Assembly (NCBI GenBank): GCA_036939755.1
Contig: JALLAZ010000365.1
Span: 1 to 16,548, forward strand
Reading direction: 5' to 3'
Source: Stephanodiscus triporus
Lineage: Eukaryota; Bacillariophyta; Thalassiosirophyceae; Thalassiosirales; Thalassiosiraceae
Length of the DNA stretch: 16,548 nucleotides
The first letter of the stretch is position 1, and every line of letters starts with the position of its first letter. Shown in pieces: positions 8,379 to 16,538 of this stretch. The notes below the pieces were generated by a model that saw nothing but the letters and a program-made list of their open reading frames with translations, was not told the origin of the DNA and searched no databases. A program made the position numbers and the translations under genes.

Positions 8379-8431
8379 ACGAAAATCTTCCCCCGGAAAA
8401 CACAATTCGCCATCCCTCCCAAAAATGAACC
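7732..8431. promoter_or_regulatory. Divergent intergenic region between the GT92 and RER1 genes
   Basis: The 700 bases hold no supportable gene; overlapping short frames here are low-complexity. Near the GT92 side are CTCTA/CTACT repeats (about 7796-7815) and several CGATA/ACGATA half-sites, including GTACGATACGAT (7874-7885). A compound microsatellite lies at 8120-8169. Close to RER1 is a Pro/Thr-like codon tract with a 15-bp direct repeat (8319-8333, 8334-8348), probably 5' untranslated. No TATA-like box is clear. Confidence 0.5.
8120..8169. repeat. Compound (CT)n-(CGCT)n microsatellite
   Basis: About thirteen CT dinucleotides (8121-8146) pass directly into about six CGCT tetranucleotides ending near 8169. 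It is non-coding and upstream of RER1. Confidence 0.95.
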
Positions 8432-9070
8432 ATGCCGTCGTCGGAATCGATATCGGCCGAAACCACGTCAGTGCGACGGGCCGTCCAATACTGGCTGGAC
8501 AAATCGACCATCCACGTCGTGCCGCGATGGATACTCTTCGGCGTCGTCCTCGTCCTGTTCTTCCTACGCATCTACCTGATCCAGGGATACTTCATCGTCG
8601 CATACGGACTCGGGATATTCCTCCTGAACAATTTCATCGCCTTCCTAAGTCCGCTGGACGACCCCACCGACGTGGGGGGGAGTCGCGACGACGGCCTCAG
8701 CCTGCCCACCACGTCCAGGGAGGGGAAGGAGTACCGTCCGTTCGCGAGGCGGCTGCCGGAGTTCAAATTCTGGCTCGCGTCCACGCGGGGGGTGTGCACG
8801 TCCCTGCTGATGACGTTCTTCTCGGTCTTCGACGTGCCCGTCTTCTGGCCGATATTGTTGATGTACTTCGGGGTGCTTTTCTTCATGACCATGAAACGGC
8901 AGATCATGCACATGTACAAGCATAAGTACGTTCCCATCTCGTTCGGCAAGCACAAGTACAAAGACGCTGGGAAGGAGAAGGGGGAGTTCGGCGGGGGCAT
9001 GGCGGGGAGTATTGGTCAGGTGTCTGGAGTGCAACTTGGAGGGGGGGGCGTGAGCAGGAGAAGAGGATGA
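8432..9070 (+). CDS. RER1: RER1, Golgi-to-ER retrieval receptor
   Basis: RER1 is a four-span Golgi membrane protein that returns ER membrane proteins, including unassembled subunits, to the ER through COPI vesicles. The 212-residue product follows the family from end to end. It has [14 protein letters not shown] before span one, then [20 protein letters not shown] and [11 protein letters not shown] in spans one and two. The cytosolic loop [20 protein letters not shown] leads into EFKFW, and spans three and four end at [13 protein letters not shown] and MTMKRQI. The Lys/Tyr-rich C-terminal segment [14 protein letters not shown] is also typical. The length is close to the usual 190-210, with a Gly-rich tail added. 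The ATG at 8432 is the only in-frame start upstream of the conserved block; an out-of-frame ATG sits at 8425 (see findings). No introns. Confidence 0.95.
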   Translation: MPSSESISAETTSVRRAVQYWLDKSTIHVVPRWILFGVVLVLFFLRIYLIQGYFIVAYGLGIFLLNNFIAFLSPLDDPTDVGGSRDDGLSLPTTSREGKEYRPFARRLPEFKFWLASTRGVCTSLLMTFFSVFDVPVFWPILLMYFGVLFFMTMKRQIMHMYKHKYVPISFGKHKYKDAGKEKGEFGGGMAGSIGQVSGVQLGGGGVSRRRG

Positions 9071-9275
9071 AACTTTTTGAGAAGAGGTTATTGGTTAAAG
9101 GTTGAAAGGAGAGTTGGACATATTATGCACATGTTGTTACAGATTGAGTAATAATTATTCCGTGTCCAAGCTCGAGGGTTTAGTCTGGATACATATCGTG
9201 CCCTCCCCTCCCACATTATGCGGTGTTTCCCCAGACAGTTTGGTCCGTTCGGGTAACACCTGTCGACTAAAGTAT

Positions 9276-9281
9276 AATAAA
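9276..9281 (+). terminator. Candidate poly(A) signal AATAAA for RER1
   Basis: AATAAA lies 206 bases after the RER1 stop codon, on the same strand and in an AT-rich setting. It is a short motif and not evidence by itself. Confidence 0.35.
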
Positions 9282-9462
9282 TTTCACTCATAATCTATAC
9301 ACGAGGTATTTTTTATGCATAGAATTTGATGTTGATGAATACATACGCCCGGCTGATTCAATCACATTCTTGCAATAGAGGGGGTAAATGTAGACCCAAT
9401 CAAATTCTTATGTACCATATCTATTTGGCTTTGTGGTGTGGAGGGTGGCCGCCGGCGGAGGA

Positions 9463-9486
9463 GTTTTGGGGGAATCCCCCCAAAAC
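9463..9486. repeat. Inverted repeat (10-bp arms, 4-nt loop) upstream of the TPR-like gene
   Basis: GTTTTGGGGG (9463-9472) is separated by AATC from its exact reverse complement CCCCCAAAAC (9477-9486). GCCGCCGGCGGAGGA lies just before it. It sits 71 bases before the start codon at 9558. It could be a structured leader element, a binding site, or the remnant of a small mobile element. Confidence 0.6.
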
Positions 9487-9557
9487 ACCAAAACAGACAG
9501 ACGGACAGAAACAAAAAACAAAAAACAAAAACTCGGTACAATAACGCCGTTTAAGCA

Positions 9558-11771
9558 ATGCCGATGCGACGGATGATGACGACGGCGGCGGCCCGGATCG
9601 GCGACGCCGCCCCCCATCCCCCCCCCCCGCGTCCGCGTCGAACTGTCAACGCGTCGCGGCGATCGTCCGTCCCGTCGTCGTCGTCCGGCGGATCGTTCGC
9701 CTCGCCCTCGCCGCCATCGATCGTCTCGGTCCTACGAGGAGGCCGGGCGGGACGACGACGACTGGTAGTGATGGGACTGCCGTCCCGACCCCCCGATCAT
9801 CGTCCGGTTTCCCGCCATCCCTCGATCCGACCGTACGCCGCCGTCGCGTCGTCCCCGACCTCCGCGGACGGGAGGGGGCCGTCGTATTCGTCATCGTCTT
9901 CGTATTCGTCGTCCTCTTCGTCTTCGTCTTCGTCTTCGTCTTCGTCGTCGCATTCCCGTCCCGTGCCCCCGATGGTCCCCGCCGCGCCGTCGGCCTCGCA
10001 TTCGACCGTCCTCGTGCCTCCACCCGCGCTGGAATCCCTCCGCGCCCTGCCCGAGTGCCGATACGCGATGGACCTGCTGGACGGCGTCGGGCCGCCGTAC
10101 GACGACGACGAAGGCGACGGGACGACGACGACGACGGCGTCGTCGGCGACGACGGGGGAGGCGCTCGCCGGCCTGGCGCGGGCGAGGGACGTCCTGTCCC
10201 GCGCGCGCGCGCACGACGCGTCGAACGCGACGCTCCTGATCGAGTCGGACCTGCTCTCGTCGTGCGGGGAATACGGGAGGGCGCTGGATCGCGTGTCGGG
10301 ATACGCCCGCCTCCTCCACTCGACGACGGCCGGGACGACGGGGAGGAACGATGATCGTCGTCGTCGTAGTCGGGTGGGACGGCGAACGGCGGCGGCGGTA
10401 CAATTCGAGAGGGCGAGGCTCCTCGTTTGTTCGGGACGACTCGTCGAGGCCCTGTCGGAGTACGAGGACCTCCTGGAACGGATGGAGAGGGAGACGGAGG
10501 ACCGGGCGGGGGGGGGGAGGATGACGGGGGGGCACGACGACGACGACGACGAAGGTCCGCTGCCGGTGATACACGGTGCGGCGGCGCTGACCGGGGTCGG
10601 CGCCGCGAAGCTCCTGCTGCGTCTGCGCGAGGGGGACGCCGTCGTCGCCGAGGTCGACGACGACGAGGTCTTCGAGAGCCTAGAGACGGCCACGGAGGTG
10701 CTACTGGAATCGCGGAGGGACGCGTTGCTCTCGCCCATGCACTACCAGCTCGCGGTGGACCTGGGATTGGCCGCGTCGATCTCCTTGACCAATTCGGGCG
10801 TGGCGCACTGCCTCCTCCGTCGCGAAGACGACGATAACGACGACTACGACGGTCATCGTCGTCGGGCGTTGGAGCTGTGGACGGAGGGCCTCGCGACGTT
10901 GGATTCGATCCTCGCCGACGCCGCGAATTCGCTCGTTGTCATTCCCAGGCATAAATTCGTTTGCATGGAGAGCGTACGGGCCAGGCTGTACTGCAGCATC
11001 TCGTGGACGTTGTTGGAATATCGATCTCTCCCTTCCCCGTCTACCCCCGAGACATTGGAATCGAATGGGGTGTCCGACGAGACGCTGAGAGGCGCGAGTG
11101 ACGCAGCGAAAAGGGCGTTGGACATTTACGACGAGCTGATGAATGGGCCGAAATTCATGAGGGAAGGCGGGGCCGACGACGGCGACGACGGTCGAAGGAG
11201 CGGCGACGAGACGGCGGGAGAGGATGGGACCACTGGTCAAGAATGGGAAGAAATCCTGAGGGACTCGGCGACTGAAGGGCGAGGGGACGATGGTCATCCG
11301 ACTACGAGGAAGCCGACGGAGACTCCGCTCTCCCCGTTGTGGTTTGCCTACCATAAATGCGAATCCGCTCGAGCGCTCGGCCTCGTGGCCCGGTGCTACG
11401 CGCTCGCCGGGTCCGCGGTGACCGCCGAGGGCCTATTCCAGAGCTCGATGGACGCGTCATCGTCGCATCCCTTCGGTCGGAAGGTCAGACCCGGGAACTC
11501 GGGACCTCGTGGAGTGCGCGTGGAGAGGGGCGTGTCGTTGTCATCGCCAAACCTCGGGCTGATCGCGCGGGATGTCAGAGCGTGGTATGCGATGTTGTGC
11601 GACGATTGGGAAAAGAGGGGCGGAGACGCCGCTAGGCTTCGTTCGGACGCGGCGAAGATCGAGGACGAAGGTGTTCTGAAAGGGTACGTGAGGGACAAGG
11701 ACGGTGTGAAACGATCCGTTTCTGGTTTAGAATCGTCTCTCTGGCTCTTCAGTCCATCGAACTTTCAATGA
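9558..11771 (+). CDS. TPR-like helical-repeat protein with a low-complexity N-terminus, function unknown
   Basis: I do not recognise a named family for this 737-residue protein. Residues 1-170 are rich in Arg, Ser and Pro, with a Ser-dominated tract of about 20 residues (9882-9950) and short hydrophobic pieces. The first 15 residues (MPMRRMMTTAAARIG) are basic and could be an organelle-targeting segment, but this is weak. The rest is helical with repeat-like units: LLIESDLLSSCGEYGRALDR (from 226), VQFERARLLVCSGRLVEALS (from 281), and a C-terminal pair starting WFAYHKCESARALGLVARCY (595). Small residues at A/G positions and A-L-x-x-Y spacing fit TPR helices, which mediate protein-protein contacts. 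Asp runs interrupt the repeats (about 185-195, 320-330, 420-428). The start is the first ATG of the frame. A candidate poly(A) signal follows at 11874. The reading frame is secure; TPR assignment moderate. Confidence 0.75.
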   Translation: MPMRRMMTTAAARIGDAAPHPPPPRPRRTVNASRRSSVPSSSSGGSFASPSPPSIVSVLRGGRAGRRRLVVMGLPSRPPDHRPVSRHPSIRPYAAVASSPTSADGRGPSYSSSSSYSSSSSSSSSSSSSSSHSRPVPPMVPAAPSASHSTVLVPPPALESLRALPECRYAMDLLDGVGPPYDDDEGDGTTTTTASSATTGEALAGLARARDVLSRARAHDASNATLLIESDLLSSCGEYGRALDRVSGYARLLHSTTAGTTGRNDDRRRRSRVGRRTAAAVQFERARLLVCSGRLVEALSEYEDLLERMERETEDRAGGGRMTGGHDDDDDEGPLPVIHGAAALTGVGAAKLLLRLREGDAVVAEVDDDEVFESLETATEVLLESRRDALLSPMHYQLAVDLGLAASISLTNSGVAHCLLRREDDDNDDYDGHRRRALELWTEGLATLDSILADAANSLVVIPRHKFVCMESVRARLYCSISWTLLEYRSLPSPSTPETLESNGVSDETLRGASDAAKRALDIYDELMNGPKFMREGGADDGDDGRRSGDETAGEDGTTGQEWEEILRDSATEGRGDDGHPTTRKPTETPLSPLWFAYHKCESARALGLVARCYALAGSAVTAEGLFQSSMDASSSHPFGRKVRPGNSGPRGVRVERGVSLSSPNLGLIARDVRAWYAMLCDDWEKRGGDAARLRSDAAKIEDEGVLKGYVRDKDGVKRSVSGLESSLWLFSPSNFQ
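9882..9950 (+). repeat. TCG/TCT triplet-repeat tract coding for poly-Ser
   Basis: Twenty-three codons are almost all TCG, TCT, TCC or TCA, with two Tyr codons, inside the N-terminal part of the TPR-like gene. Similar tracts are (GAC)n at 4548-4568 in the fucosyltransferase-like gene, and (GGA)n (14213-14240) and (GTT)n (14440-14463), read on the minus strand as Ser and Asn, in the phosphoesterase-like gene. Confidence 0.9.
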
Positions 11772-12874
11772 ATGATTCGAAGCTGGCAACTCGGTTCCTT
11801 AGAGATTAAGGCAACGAGAGAGTAAGCACGCATCAGCGTGGAGTAGATGTAGCATGGTAAACCAAATTATACAAATAAAATAAAAGGGGTGTCCAAAGAG
11901 CCAACAAGTCGGGAATTACTACTTACTAGAGCGGTGGCCAAAATTTGTCCCGGCAATGGAGCATTCGGCGCACAAAATGAGGACGCTGAGCAAGACAGCT
12001 GGGGCGATGTTGAGGGGTGCGACAACGTCGGATTCGGACCCCCGCCTACCTTCATCAACAAAAGTATGATGCCAATACTATCAAGAGTCGTATGCAATCA
12101 CACAGACCGCACACGCCATTTTCTCACAAGATACTTACAACAAGAACAATGGAACATGTCGCTGGTTTGGACGTCGGGAATGAGCTTAGCATGCTGTGCA
12201 CAAAAAGAGGGAGAGGCCCCCCATTGATGTGGGCAGACAAATCAGCTCAATCCAAAGACGGAATCAGGATGCGTCGGGTGGGAGGAGCAAGAAGTTCGGC
12301 CGATGCTTCAGCCATGGCGCTACTCGCTCTGGTAAAAAGTATGCAAAGCCGATAGAGAAATGTCGGCATTGGTGAGCGAAGGAGATATTGCTGTCAATGA
12401 AGATGACGAGGAAGACTTTGGGAGGAATTTTGTAGGAATTCAAGTGCGATTCAAAAAAATGGCTGTCGCCTCAATGCTACCTTGAAAGTGTTTGAGTTCC
12501 CTTTCGATTTAATGTTGCCAATAGGAGCATGTTCAAGCCGACTTCGCTTCGAAAATAGAAACATCAAAGTTTGTTCTCCTCGTCCGCAATGCACTGAGTT
12601 TGATATTATGACATGATACATAAGTGGCAAACAAACCATGATAATACATATTTTCCTAAAAAGATTTACTTCTACACAGCTCGCTCCCTGTAATAAGCGT
12701 ATGTTGTATGCACTCTGAGTCCTATTTACCTGATCCGTCTTCAGAAAGGACGCATGATGTATACGCCTTCGATCCCCTCCCCCCCCCCCCGCCCCCTCAG
12801 ATGCGGCAGTTTGCAGTCTCTTAAACTTGATACCTGATACTCCCGCCCGCCGCCTAGAATATATGTTTTCGCGC
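11772..12874. other. 1.1-kb interval with no supportable gene, possible decayed coding fragment
   Basis: Open frames of about 110 codons overlap in two frames at 11889-12227 and 12017-12355, and a 41-codon frame at 12360-12485 encodes an acidic peptide (GDIAVNEDDEEDFGRNF). None matches a family I know. The succession of frames without a continuous reading could be a frameshifted remnant of a mobile-element protein, or chance. A poly-C run lies at about 12778-12796. The right-hand part should hold the 3' untranslated region of the minus-strand gene that ends at 12875. Confidence 0.4.
11874..11879 (+). terminator. Candidate poly(A) signal AATAAA for the TPR-like gene
   Basis: AATAAAATAAAA lies about 100 bases after the stop codon at 11771 on the same strand. 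This is motif evidence only. Confidence 0.35.
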
Positions 12875-15433
12875 TCATTCCTCCTGACGTTCCAAGTTCG
12901 ATTCCCTCCTCTCGAACACGAACAGATCCACGTCATTCCCCTTATCCCTCCTCTTGCCATCTTGTCCCATCACCACCACCTTCATCGGCGCCTCCAGCCC
13001 ACGCTTCTCTAGCTGCACCGCGCTGAAATTCTCGGCCTCGTCGTACGGGGTGTACCGCTCGAAGGAACCGCTCTTGTTCGCGTGCAGGTACAGCACCGGC
13101 CTGTCTATCTTCTTGAACTGCTCGAGCATCGGCCAGAAGTACTCACCCTGGATATCGCTCGGGGGCGCGTGTCCGAAGATGACCACGGCGTGATACCCGC
13201 CCCCGTCCTTCTTCTTCCCCCCGGCGTCGTATCGGACGAGCTTGTCCTTCGTCCACAGGACGTTCCGCTCCAGTCGCGACGTCACCTCCCCGGGCGACGT
13301 CAGACCGTCGATCATGCTGATCCCCACGAAGAGCACGCCCTTGCGCAAGAAGGCGAAATTGCCGATGACGGCGTCGTCGTGCTCGACCTCGAGGCCGTGG
13401 TCCCAGCGATCCTCGAGCCTGCCGAGGTACGCCTTCCACCACCCGAGCGATTTCGCAGACGATTCCTCCGACCCGCACGCCGCCCAGTCCAGATCGCCGG
13501 GCACGATCAGCACCGGCACCGGACTCTCCCCGAGAACGGCCGCGGCTCGCTCGAAGCCGTACTCGCGGCACATCGTCTGGGCGTCGCTGTTGACGTTGCC
13601 CAGGTGCACGACGAAGTCGGCGTCGTCCGGGACGGCCTGGAGGTCGCGCGTCAGCTGCGCGATGTTGGAGAATTTGTACGGCTCGTCGGACAGCACGTAG
13701 AAGTTCACGTTCCCCGAGGACTTGGGATTGCCCGCGCGGACCAGCGCGCCCACGGCGACGCACAGCGCCGCGAGGAATAGGAGTCCCCATCGAACGCGCC
13801 TGCGACGGCGCATGGCCTTCTCCCTCCTAACCAACGACTGCGTCGTGCCGTCGTAATTGAGCTCCGGATCGTCGCTCCATAGCGTCCCCCTGACGTACAG
13901 CCAAAGTCGGTCCATCCCGAACCCCGCCATCCCCGGCGAGGACGAAGATTTGGTGTAGTCGCCGTACTCCACGTGACTGCCGTCGACTGCGTGTCCCGAC
14001 GACCTGTACATCCCCCGTGCGCTCTTCGTCTTCTCGCGGGACGAGTGGAGCATGTCCATCTTCGCGAGCATGTGGGCGGAGTCGAGTCCGCCGGTGATCG
14101 CCATTAGCTGCCGTTCGACGGAGTACCGACTCGACCAGAGGGATGGCGTGTCCTCGTTCGGGTCGTTGCTGTCGTCTCCTCCGCTCCCCCCCCCGCGTCG
14201 TCCCCCCGTAACGGAGGAGGAGGAGGAGGAGGAGGAGGAGGCGGCGACGTCGTCGTCGTCCTCGTCGTGACTGCCGATGGTGAACGCCCCCTTCCTGTCG
14301 TACCCGGATCCGGACCCGAACCTGTCGAGTCCCGCGATGCTCGCGATGCCCCTCCTCTTCACGGCCTCGACCTCGTCCTGACTCATCTCGCGCATGGCAA
14401 GACCTCCCCCCGTCGTGCGGAAGAGCGCCGTGGTCGCGCCGTTGTTGTTGTTGTTGTTGTTGTAGTTGCCGCTCCGCGGGGAGTGCGGGGAGTCCTGGAG
14501 GCAGGTGTCGGCGAGGTGCAGCATCTTGAGGGCCTCGTTGCGTACCTTGTCGTGATCGCTCTGGGCGCCGTACGACGACGGCGTGTTGTAATCCGAGTCC
14601 CTGGCCTTGTTGTTCATGAGGAGTGACGACAGGCGCGACTTGACGTAGTCGGTGGTGCTCATCTCTGACGACGATATGTCGCCAGCCCCGCCCCCGCCGT
14701 AGCCGTAGCCGTAGCCCGTCCCCGCGACCCCGCCCATGATCGCTGTCGTCCTCCGGCCCTCCTCCTCCGCCCTGCCGCTCGACGGGAGGAATCCAACGTC
14801 CTCCTCCTCCTCCCCCCCCGCCGACGCCGCCATGCTGTTCGCGATCCTCGTCGCCACGTCTACGACCGCGTTGGAGGTGGCCCTGCGCGACTCCTCCTCG
14901 AGGTCGTCCGTCTCGTACTGCGACCATCGGCTCGACGTCGACAGCGCGCCCACGCCGCCGACGGAGAATTCGACGGCGTCCTCCTCGCTGCCGTCGTAGT
15001 AGTAGTCCGCGCTCCTCGCCGTGCTGGCATAGCTCGCCGTGGCCGCGGACGAAGACGTGCGCCACGGCCGATCGACGCTCGCCGTCGCCGCGACGTCGCT
15101 CCTGCTCGACCTGTGCGACGCCTGCTGCTGCTGCAACTGCTGCTGCCTGCCGATCGCCCCCCTGACGAGGGACGCGTGGCCGCGGCCGTTCCCCCCCCCG
15201 GCGTCGCCGTCGTCGTCGACGACGACGGACGAGCCGTTGATCCCGCCCTTGGAGAGGGAGGGCTGTTTCCTGACCACGACGCGGTGATTGTCGTTGTTGC
15301 CATAATCGTACGACGACGGCGATGGCATCGTCGACGGCGGAGTCGCGAGGAAGCGCATTTTGGCCGAGACGCGGGGGGTCGTTCCCGCGGCGCCGACGCC
15401 GTCGTCGGAATCGGAGCTGTTCCTCGCGTTCAT
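12875..15433 (-). CDS. Single-span membrane protein with a degenerate calcineurin-like phosphoesterase domain
   Basis: The 852-residue product starts at the CAT of 15431-15433 (context ATAATGAAC). Residues 1-540 are largely disordered, with Ser, Asn, Gln, Gly and acidic tracts. The basic stretch MRRRRRVRW (541-549) precedes a membrane span at about 550-567, so the C-terminal domain probably lies in a lumen or outside the cell. That domain follows the layout of purple-acid-phosphatase-related metallophosphoesterases: FYVLSDEPY (Asp583), VVHLGNVNS (His610-Asn613), VPVLIVPGDLDW (Asp647, Asp649), AVVIFGHAPP (His755) and LYLHANKSGS (His784). In catalytic members these are D-x-H/P, GD, GNHD/E or GDNEW, GH and GHxH. 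Here the second Asp is Asn and the last motif lacks its second His, so activity is doubtful. The family call is moderate; the pseudoenzyme reading is inference. The frame is intact with no intron needed. Confidence 0.7.
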   Translation of the reverse strand: MNARNSSDSDDGVGAAGTTPRVSAKMRFLATPPSTMPSPSSYDYGNNDNHRVVVRKQPSLSKGGINGSSVVVDDDGDAGGGNGRGHASLVRGAIGRQQQLQQQQASHRSSRSDVAATASVDRPWRTSSSAATASYASTARSADYYYDGSEEDAVEFSVGGVGALSTSSRWSQYETDDLEEESRRATSNAVVDVATRIANSMAASAGGEEEEDVGFLPSSGRAEEEGRRTTAIMGGVAGTGYGYGYGGGGAGDISSSEMSTTDYVKSRLSSLLMNNKARDSDYNTPSSYGAQSDHDKVRNEALKMLHLADTCLQDSPHSPRSGNYNNNNNNNGATTALFRTTGGGLAMREMSQDEVEAVKRRGIASIAGLDRFGSGSGYDRKGAFTIGSHDEDDDDVAASSSSSSSSSVTGGRRGGGSGGDDSNDPNEDTPSLWSSRYSVERQLMAITGGLDSAHMLAKMDMLHSSREKTKSARGMYRSSGHAVDGSHVEYGDYTKSSSSPGMAGFGMDRLWLYVRGTLWSDDPELNYDGTTQSLVRREKAMRRRRRVRWGLLFLAALCVAVGALVRAGNPKSSGNVNFYVLSDEPYKFSNIAQLTRDLQAVPDDADFVVHLGNVNSDAQTMCREYGFERAAAVLGESPVPVLIVPGDLDWAACGSEESSAKSLGWWKAYLGRLEDRWDHGLEVEHDDAVIGNFAFLRKGVLFVGISMIDGLTSPGEVTSRLERNVLWTKDKLVRYDAGGKKKDGGGYHAVVIFGHAPPSDIQGEYFWPMLEQFKKIDRPVLYLHANKSGSFERYTPYDEAENFSAVQLEKRGLEAPMKVVVMGQDGKRRDKGNDVDLFVFERRESNLERQEE

Positions 15434-15614
15434 TATACCTATCGTTCACTCTTCTCTGTCTCTCTCTCTCTCCCTCCCGGGGTTCTATCGGCGGTGGGGA
15501 TAGGAACGACGCTTTCGAATAAAACCTGTTGACTTCTGAGCAAATTTTTTATTGGGGGGGCGGGGGGCGTCATTTTCCGTTCAGAGAGAGAGATTTTAAC
15601 GACATATACGACGA

Positions 15615-15626
15615 TATCGTACGATA
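15615..15626. promoter_or_regulatory. 12-bp perfect palindrome TATCGTACGATA
   Basis: The site is self-complementary over all 12 bases and shares its half-site with the palindrome at 4291-4317 and with GTACGATA at 7874-7881. All three lie in intergenic, probably promoter-containing sequence. Confidence 0.4.
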
Positions 15627-15690
15627 CTTATTCCTAGCAGCAGAAAAGTGCCATTGCGAGATAAAAACGACTGACCGACCCACATGACTT

Positions 15691-15726
15691 TGGTCACGCC
15701 TGGTCACGGGGGTCAATCGTCACGGG
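15691..15726 (+). promoter_or_regulatory. Repeated TGGTCACG motifs, possible transcription-factor sites
   Basis: TGGTCACG occurs at 15691-15698 and 15701-15708, exactly 10 bp apart, followed by CGTCACGGG at 15718-15726. The roughly helical-turn spacing of GTCAC cores is typical of a bZIP-type site cluster. Function is inferred only. Confidence 0.35.
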
Positions 15727-15844
15727 TTATTATTGTGAGTGTGTGTGTGTTTGTGTGACAAGCGGGGGGATTCTTTAACAAAACAACGAAGAACTCAACC
15801 CTCAATATCAGTAGTCGCTATTATTATTATGCAATAATATATGA

Positions 15845-16501
15845 ATGCCGAATTTCCTGGGCGGCATCATGGGCAACTCGGTCTCCCTCGAGGAGGAATT
15901 GATTAACCTTCGTATGACATCGAAGCAAATGCAGCGCGCATCGAAGAAGTGCGAGAAGAACGAGAAGGAGGCGGTGGTGAAGGTGAAAAAGGTAAGTGCG
16001 TTTTTTTTCCCTTTTTTTGGTGCGTCGTCGTCGTCGTCGTCGTAAGAAGTCATCGTCGTCGTCATTGTGTTAGAACGCCCCTCGCTCTCCCTCCCCCTCC
16101 CCCTCCCCCTCCTTGACGAGCCCGAGGAATCCCGTCCCTTCGAATTTTCTGACCCCGTTTTTTTGTCTTCTTTACCTCGTCGTCATCGACGGCGCTTAAT
16201 TGCACTTATTTACGCGTTCGGAAAACTTCAGGCGATTCTACAGGGAAACTCGGAGGGGGCGAGGATATGCGCTCAGGATGCGATACGGGAAAAAAATCAG
16301 GCGAGTTTTTGAATGATATTAATATTCATCGTATTGCGTTACGGCGTGCCCGAATATTATGATATAATATATCATAATTTGGTACGAGTTGTGGCTCGCG
16401 ACGACGGTGTATCTTACGCGTTCATAAACGCCCCCGCGCGTTTGCCCCATCGTCTCACCTCGCCGCGAATACGACAACCGCGGCGAACGACGACCACGAC
16501 G

Positions 16502-16538
<37 letters not shown>

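Larger units (their letters stand above)
9071..9557 (+). other. RER1 3' flank and upstream region of the TPR-like gene
   Basis: This AT-richer interval has no gene I can support. It contains a candidate poly(A) signal at 9276-9281, a 10-bp-arm hairpin at 9463-9486, and an A/C-rich stretch (about 9499-9533) that probably lies in the promoter or leader of the next gene. Confidence 0.6.
15434..15844. promoter_or_regulatory. Divergent intergenic region between the phosphoesterase-like and CHMP1 genes
   Basis: This 411-base region must carry the upstream regions of both divergent genes. It contains a CT-rich tract beside the minus-strand start (15455-15475), a G-rich run (15552-15567), a perfect 12-bp palindrome at 15615-15626, TGGTCACG repeats at 15691-15726, a short TG microsatellite (about 15736-15756) and AT-rich sequence (15818-15842) just before the CHMP1 start. 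No gene is seen. Confidence 0.5.

Noticed and set aside
8280..8579. 99-codon Pro/Thr-rich frame before and into RER1
   Set aside because: Low-complexity triplet repeat read in one frame; it overlaps the well-supported RER1 start.
12451..12960. 169-codon minus-strand frame at the 3' end of the phosphoesterase-like gene
   Set aside because: No similarity or composition typical of the local genes; probably chance in the 3' flank.
14440..14463. Possible CRISPR-like or array repeat in TTG runs
   Set aside because: It is a simple triplet microsatellite coding for poly-Asn, with no spacers.
13827..15449. 540-codon minus-strand frame overlapping the phosphoesterase-like gene
   Set aside because: Arg-rich product of the alternative frame of triplet repeats, with no domain; the other frame has a membrane span and domain motifs.
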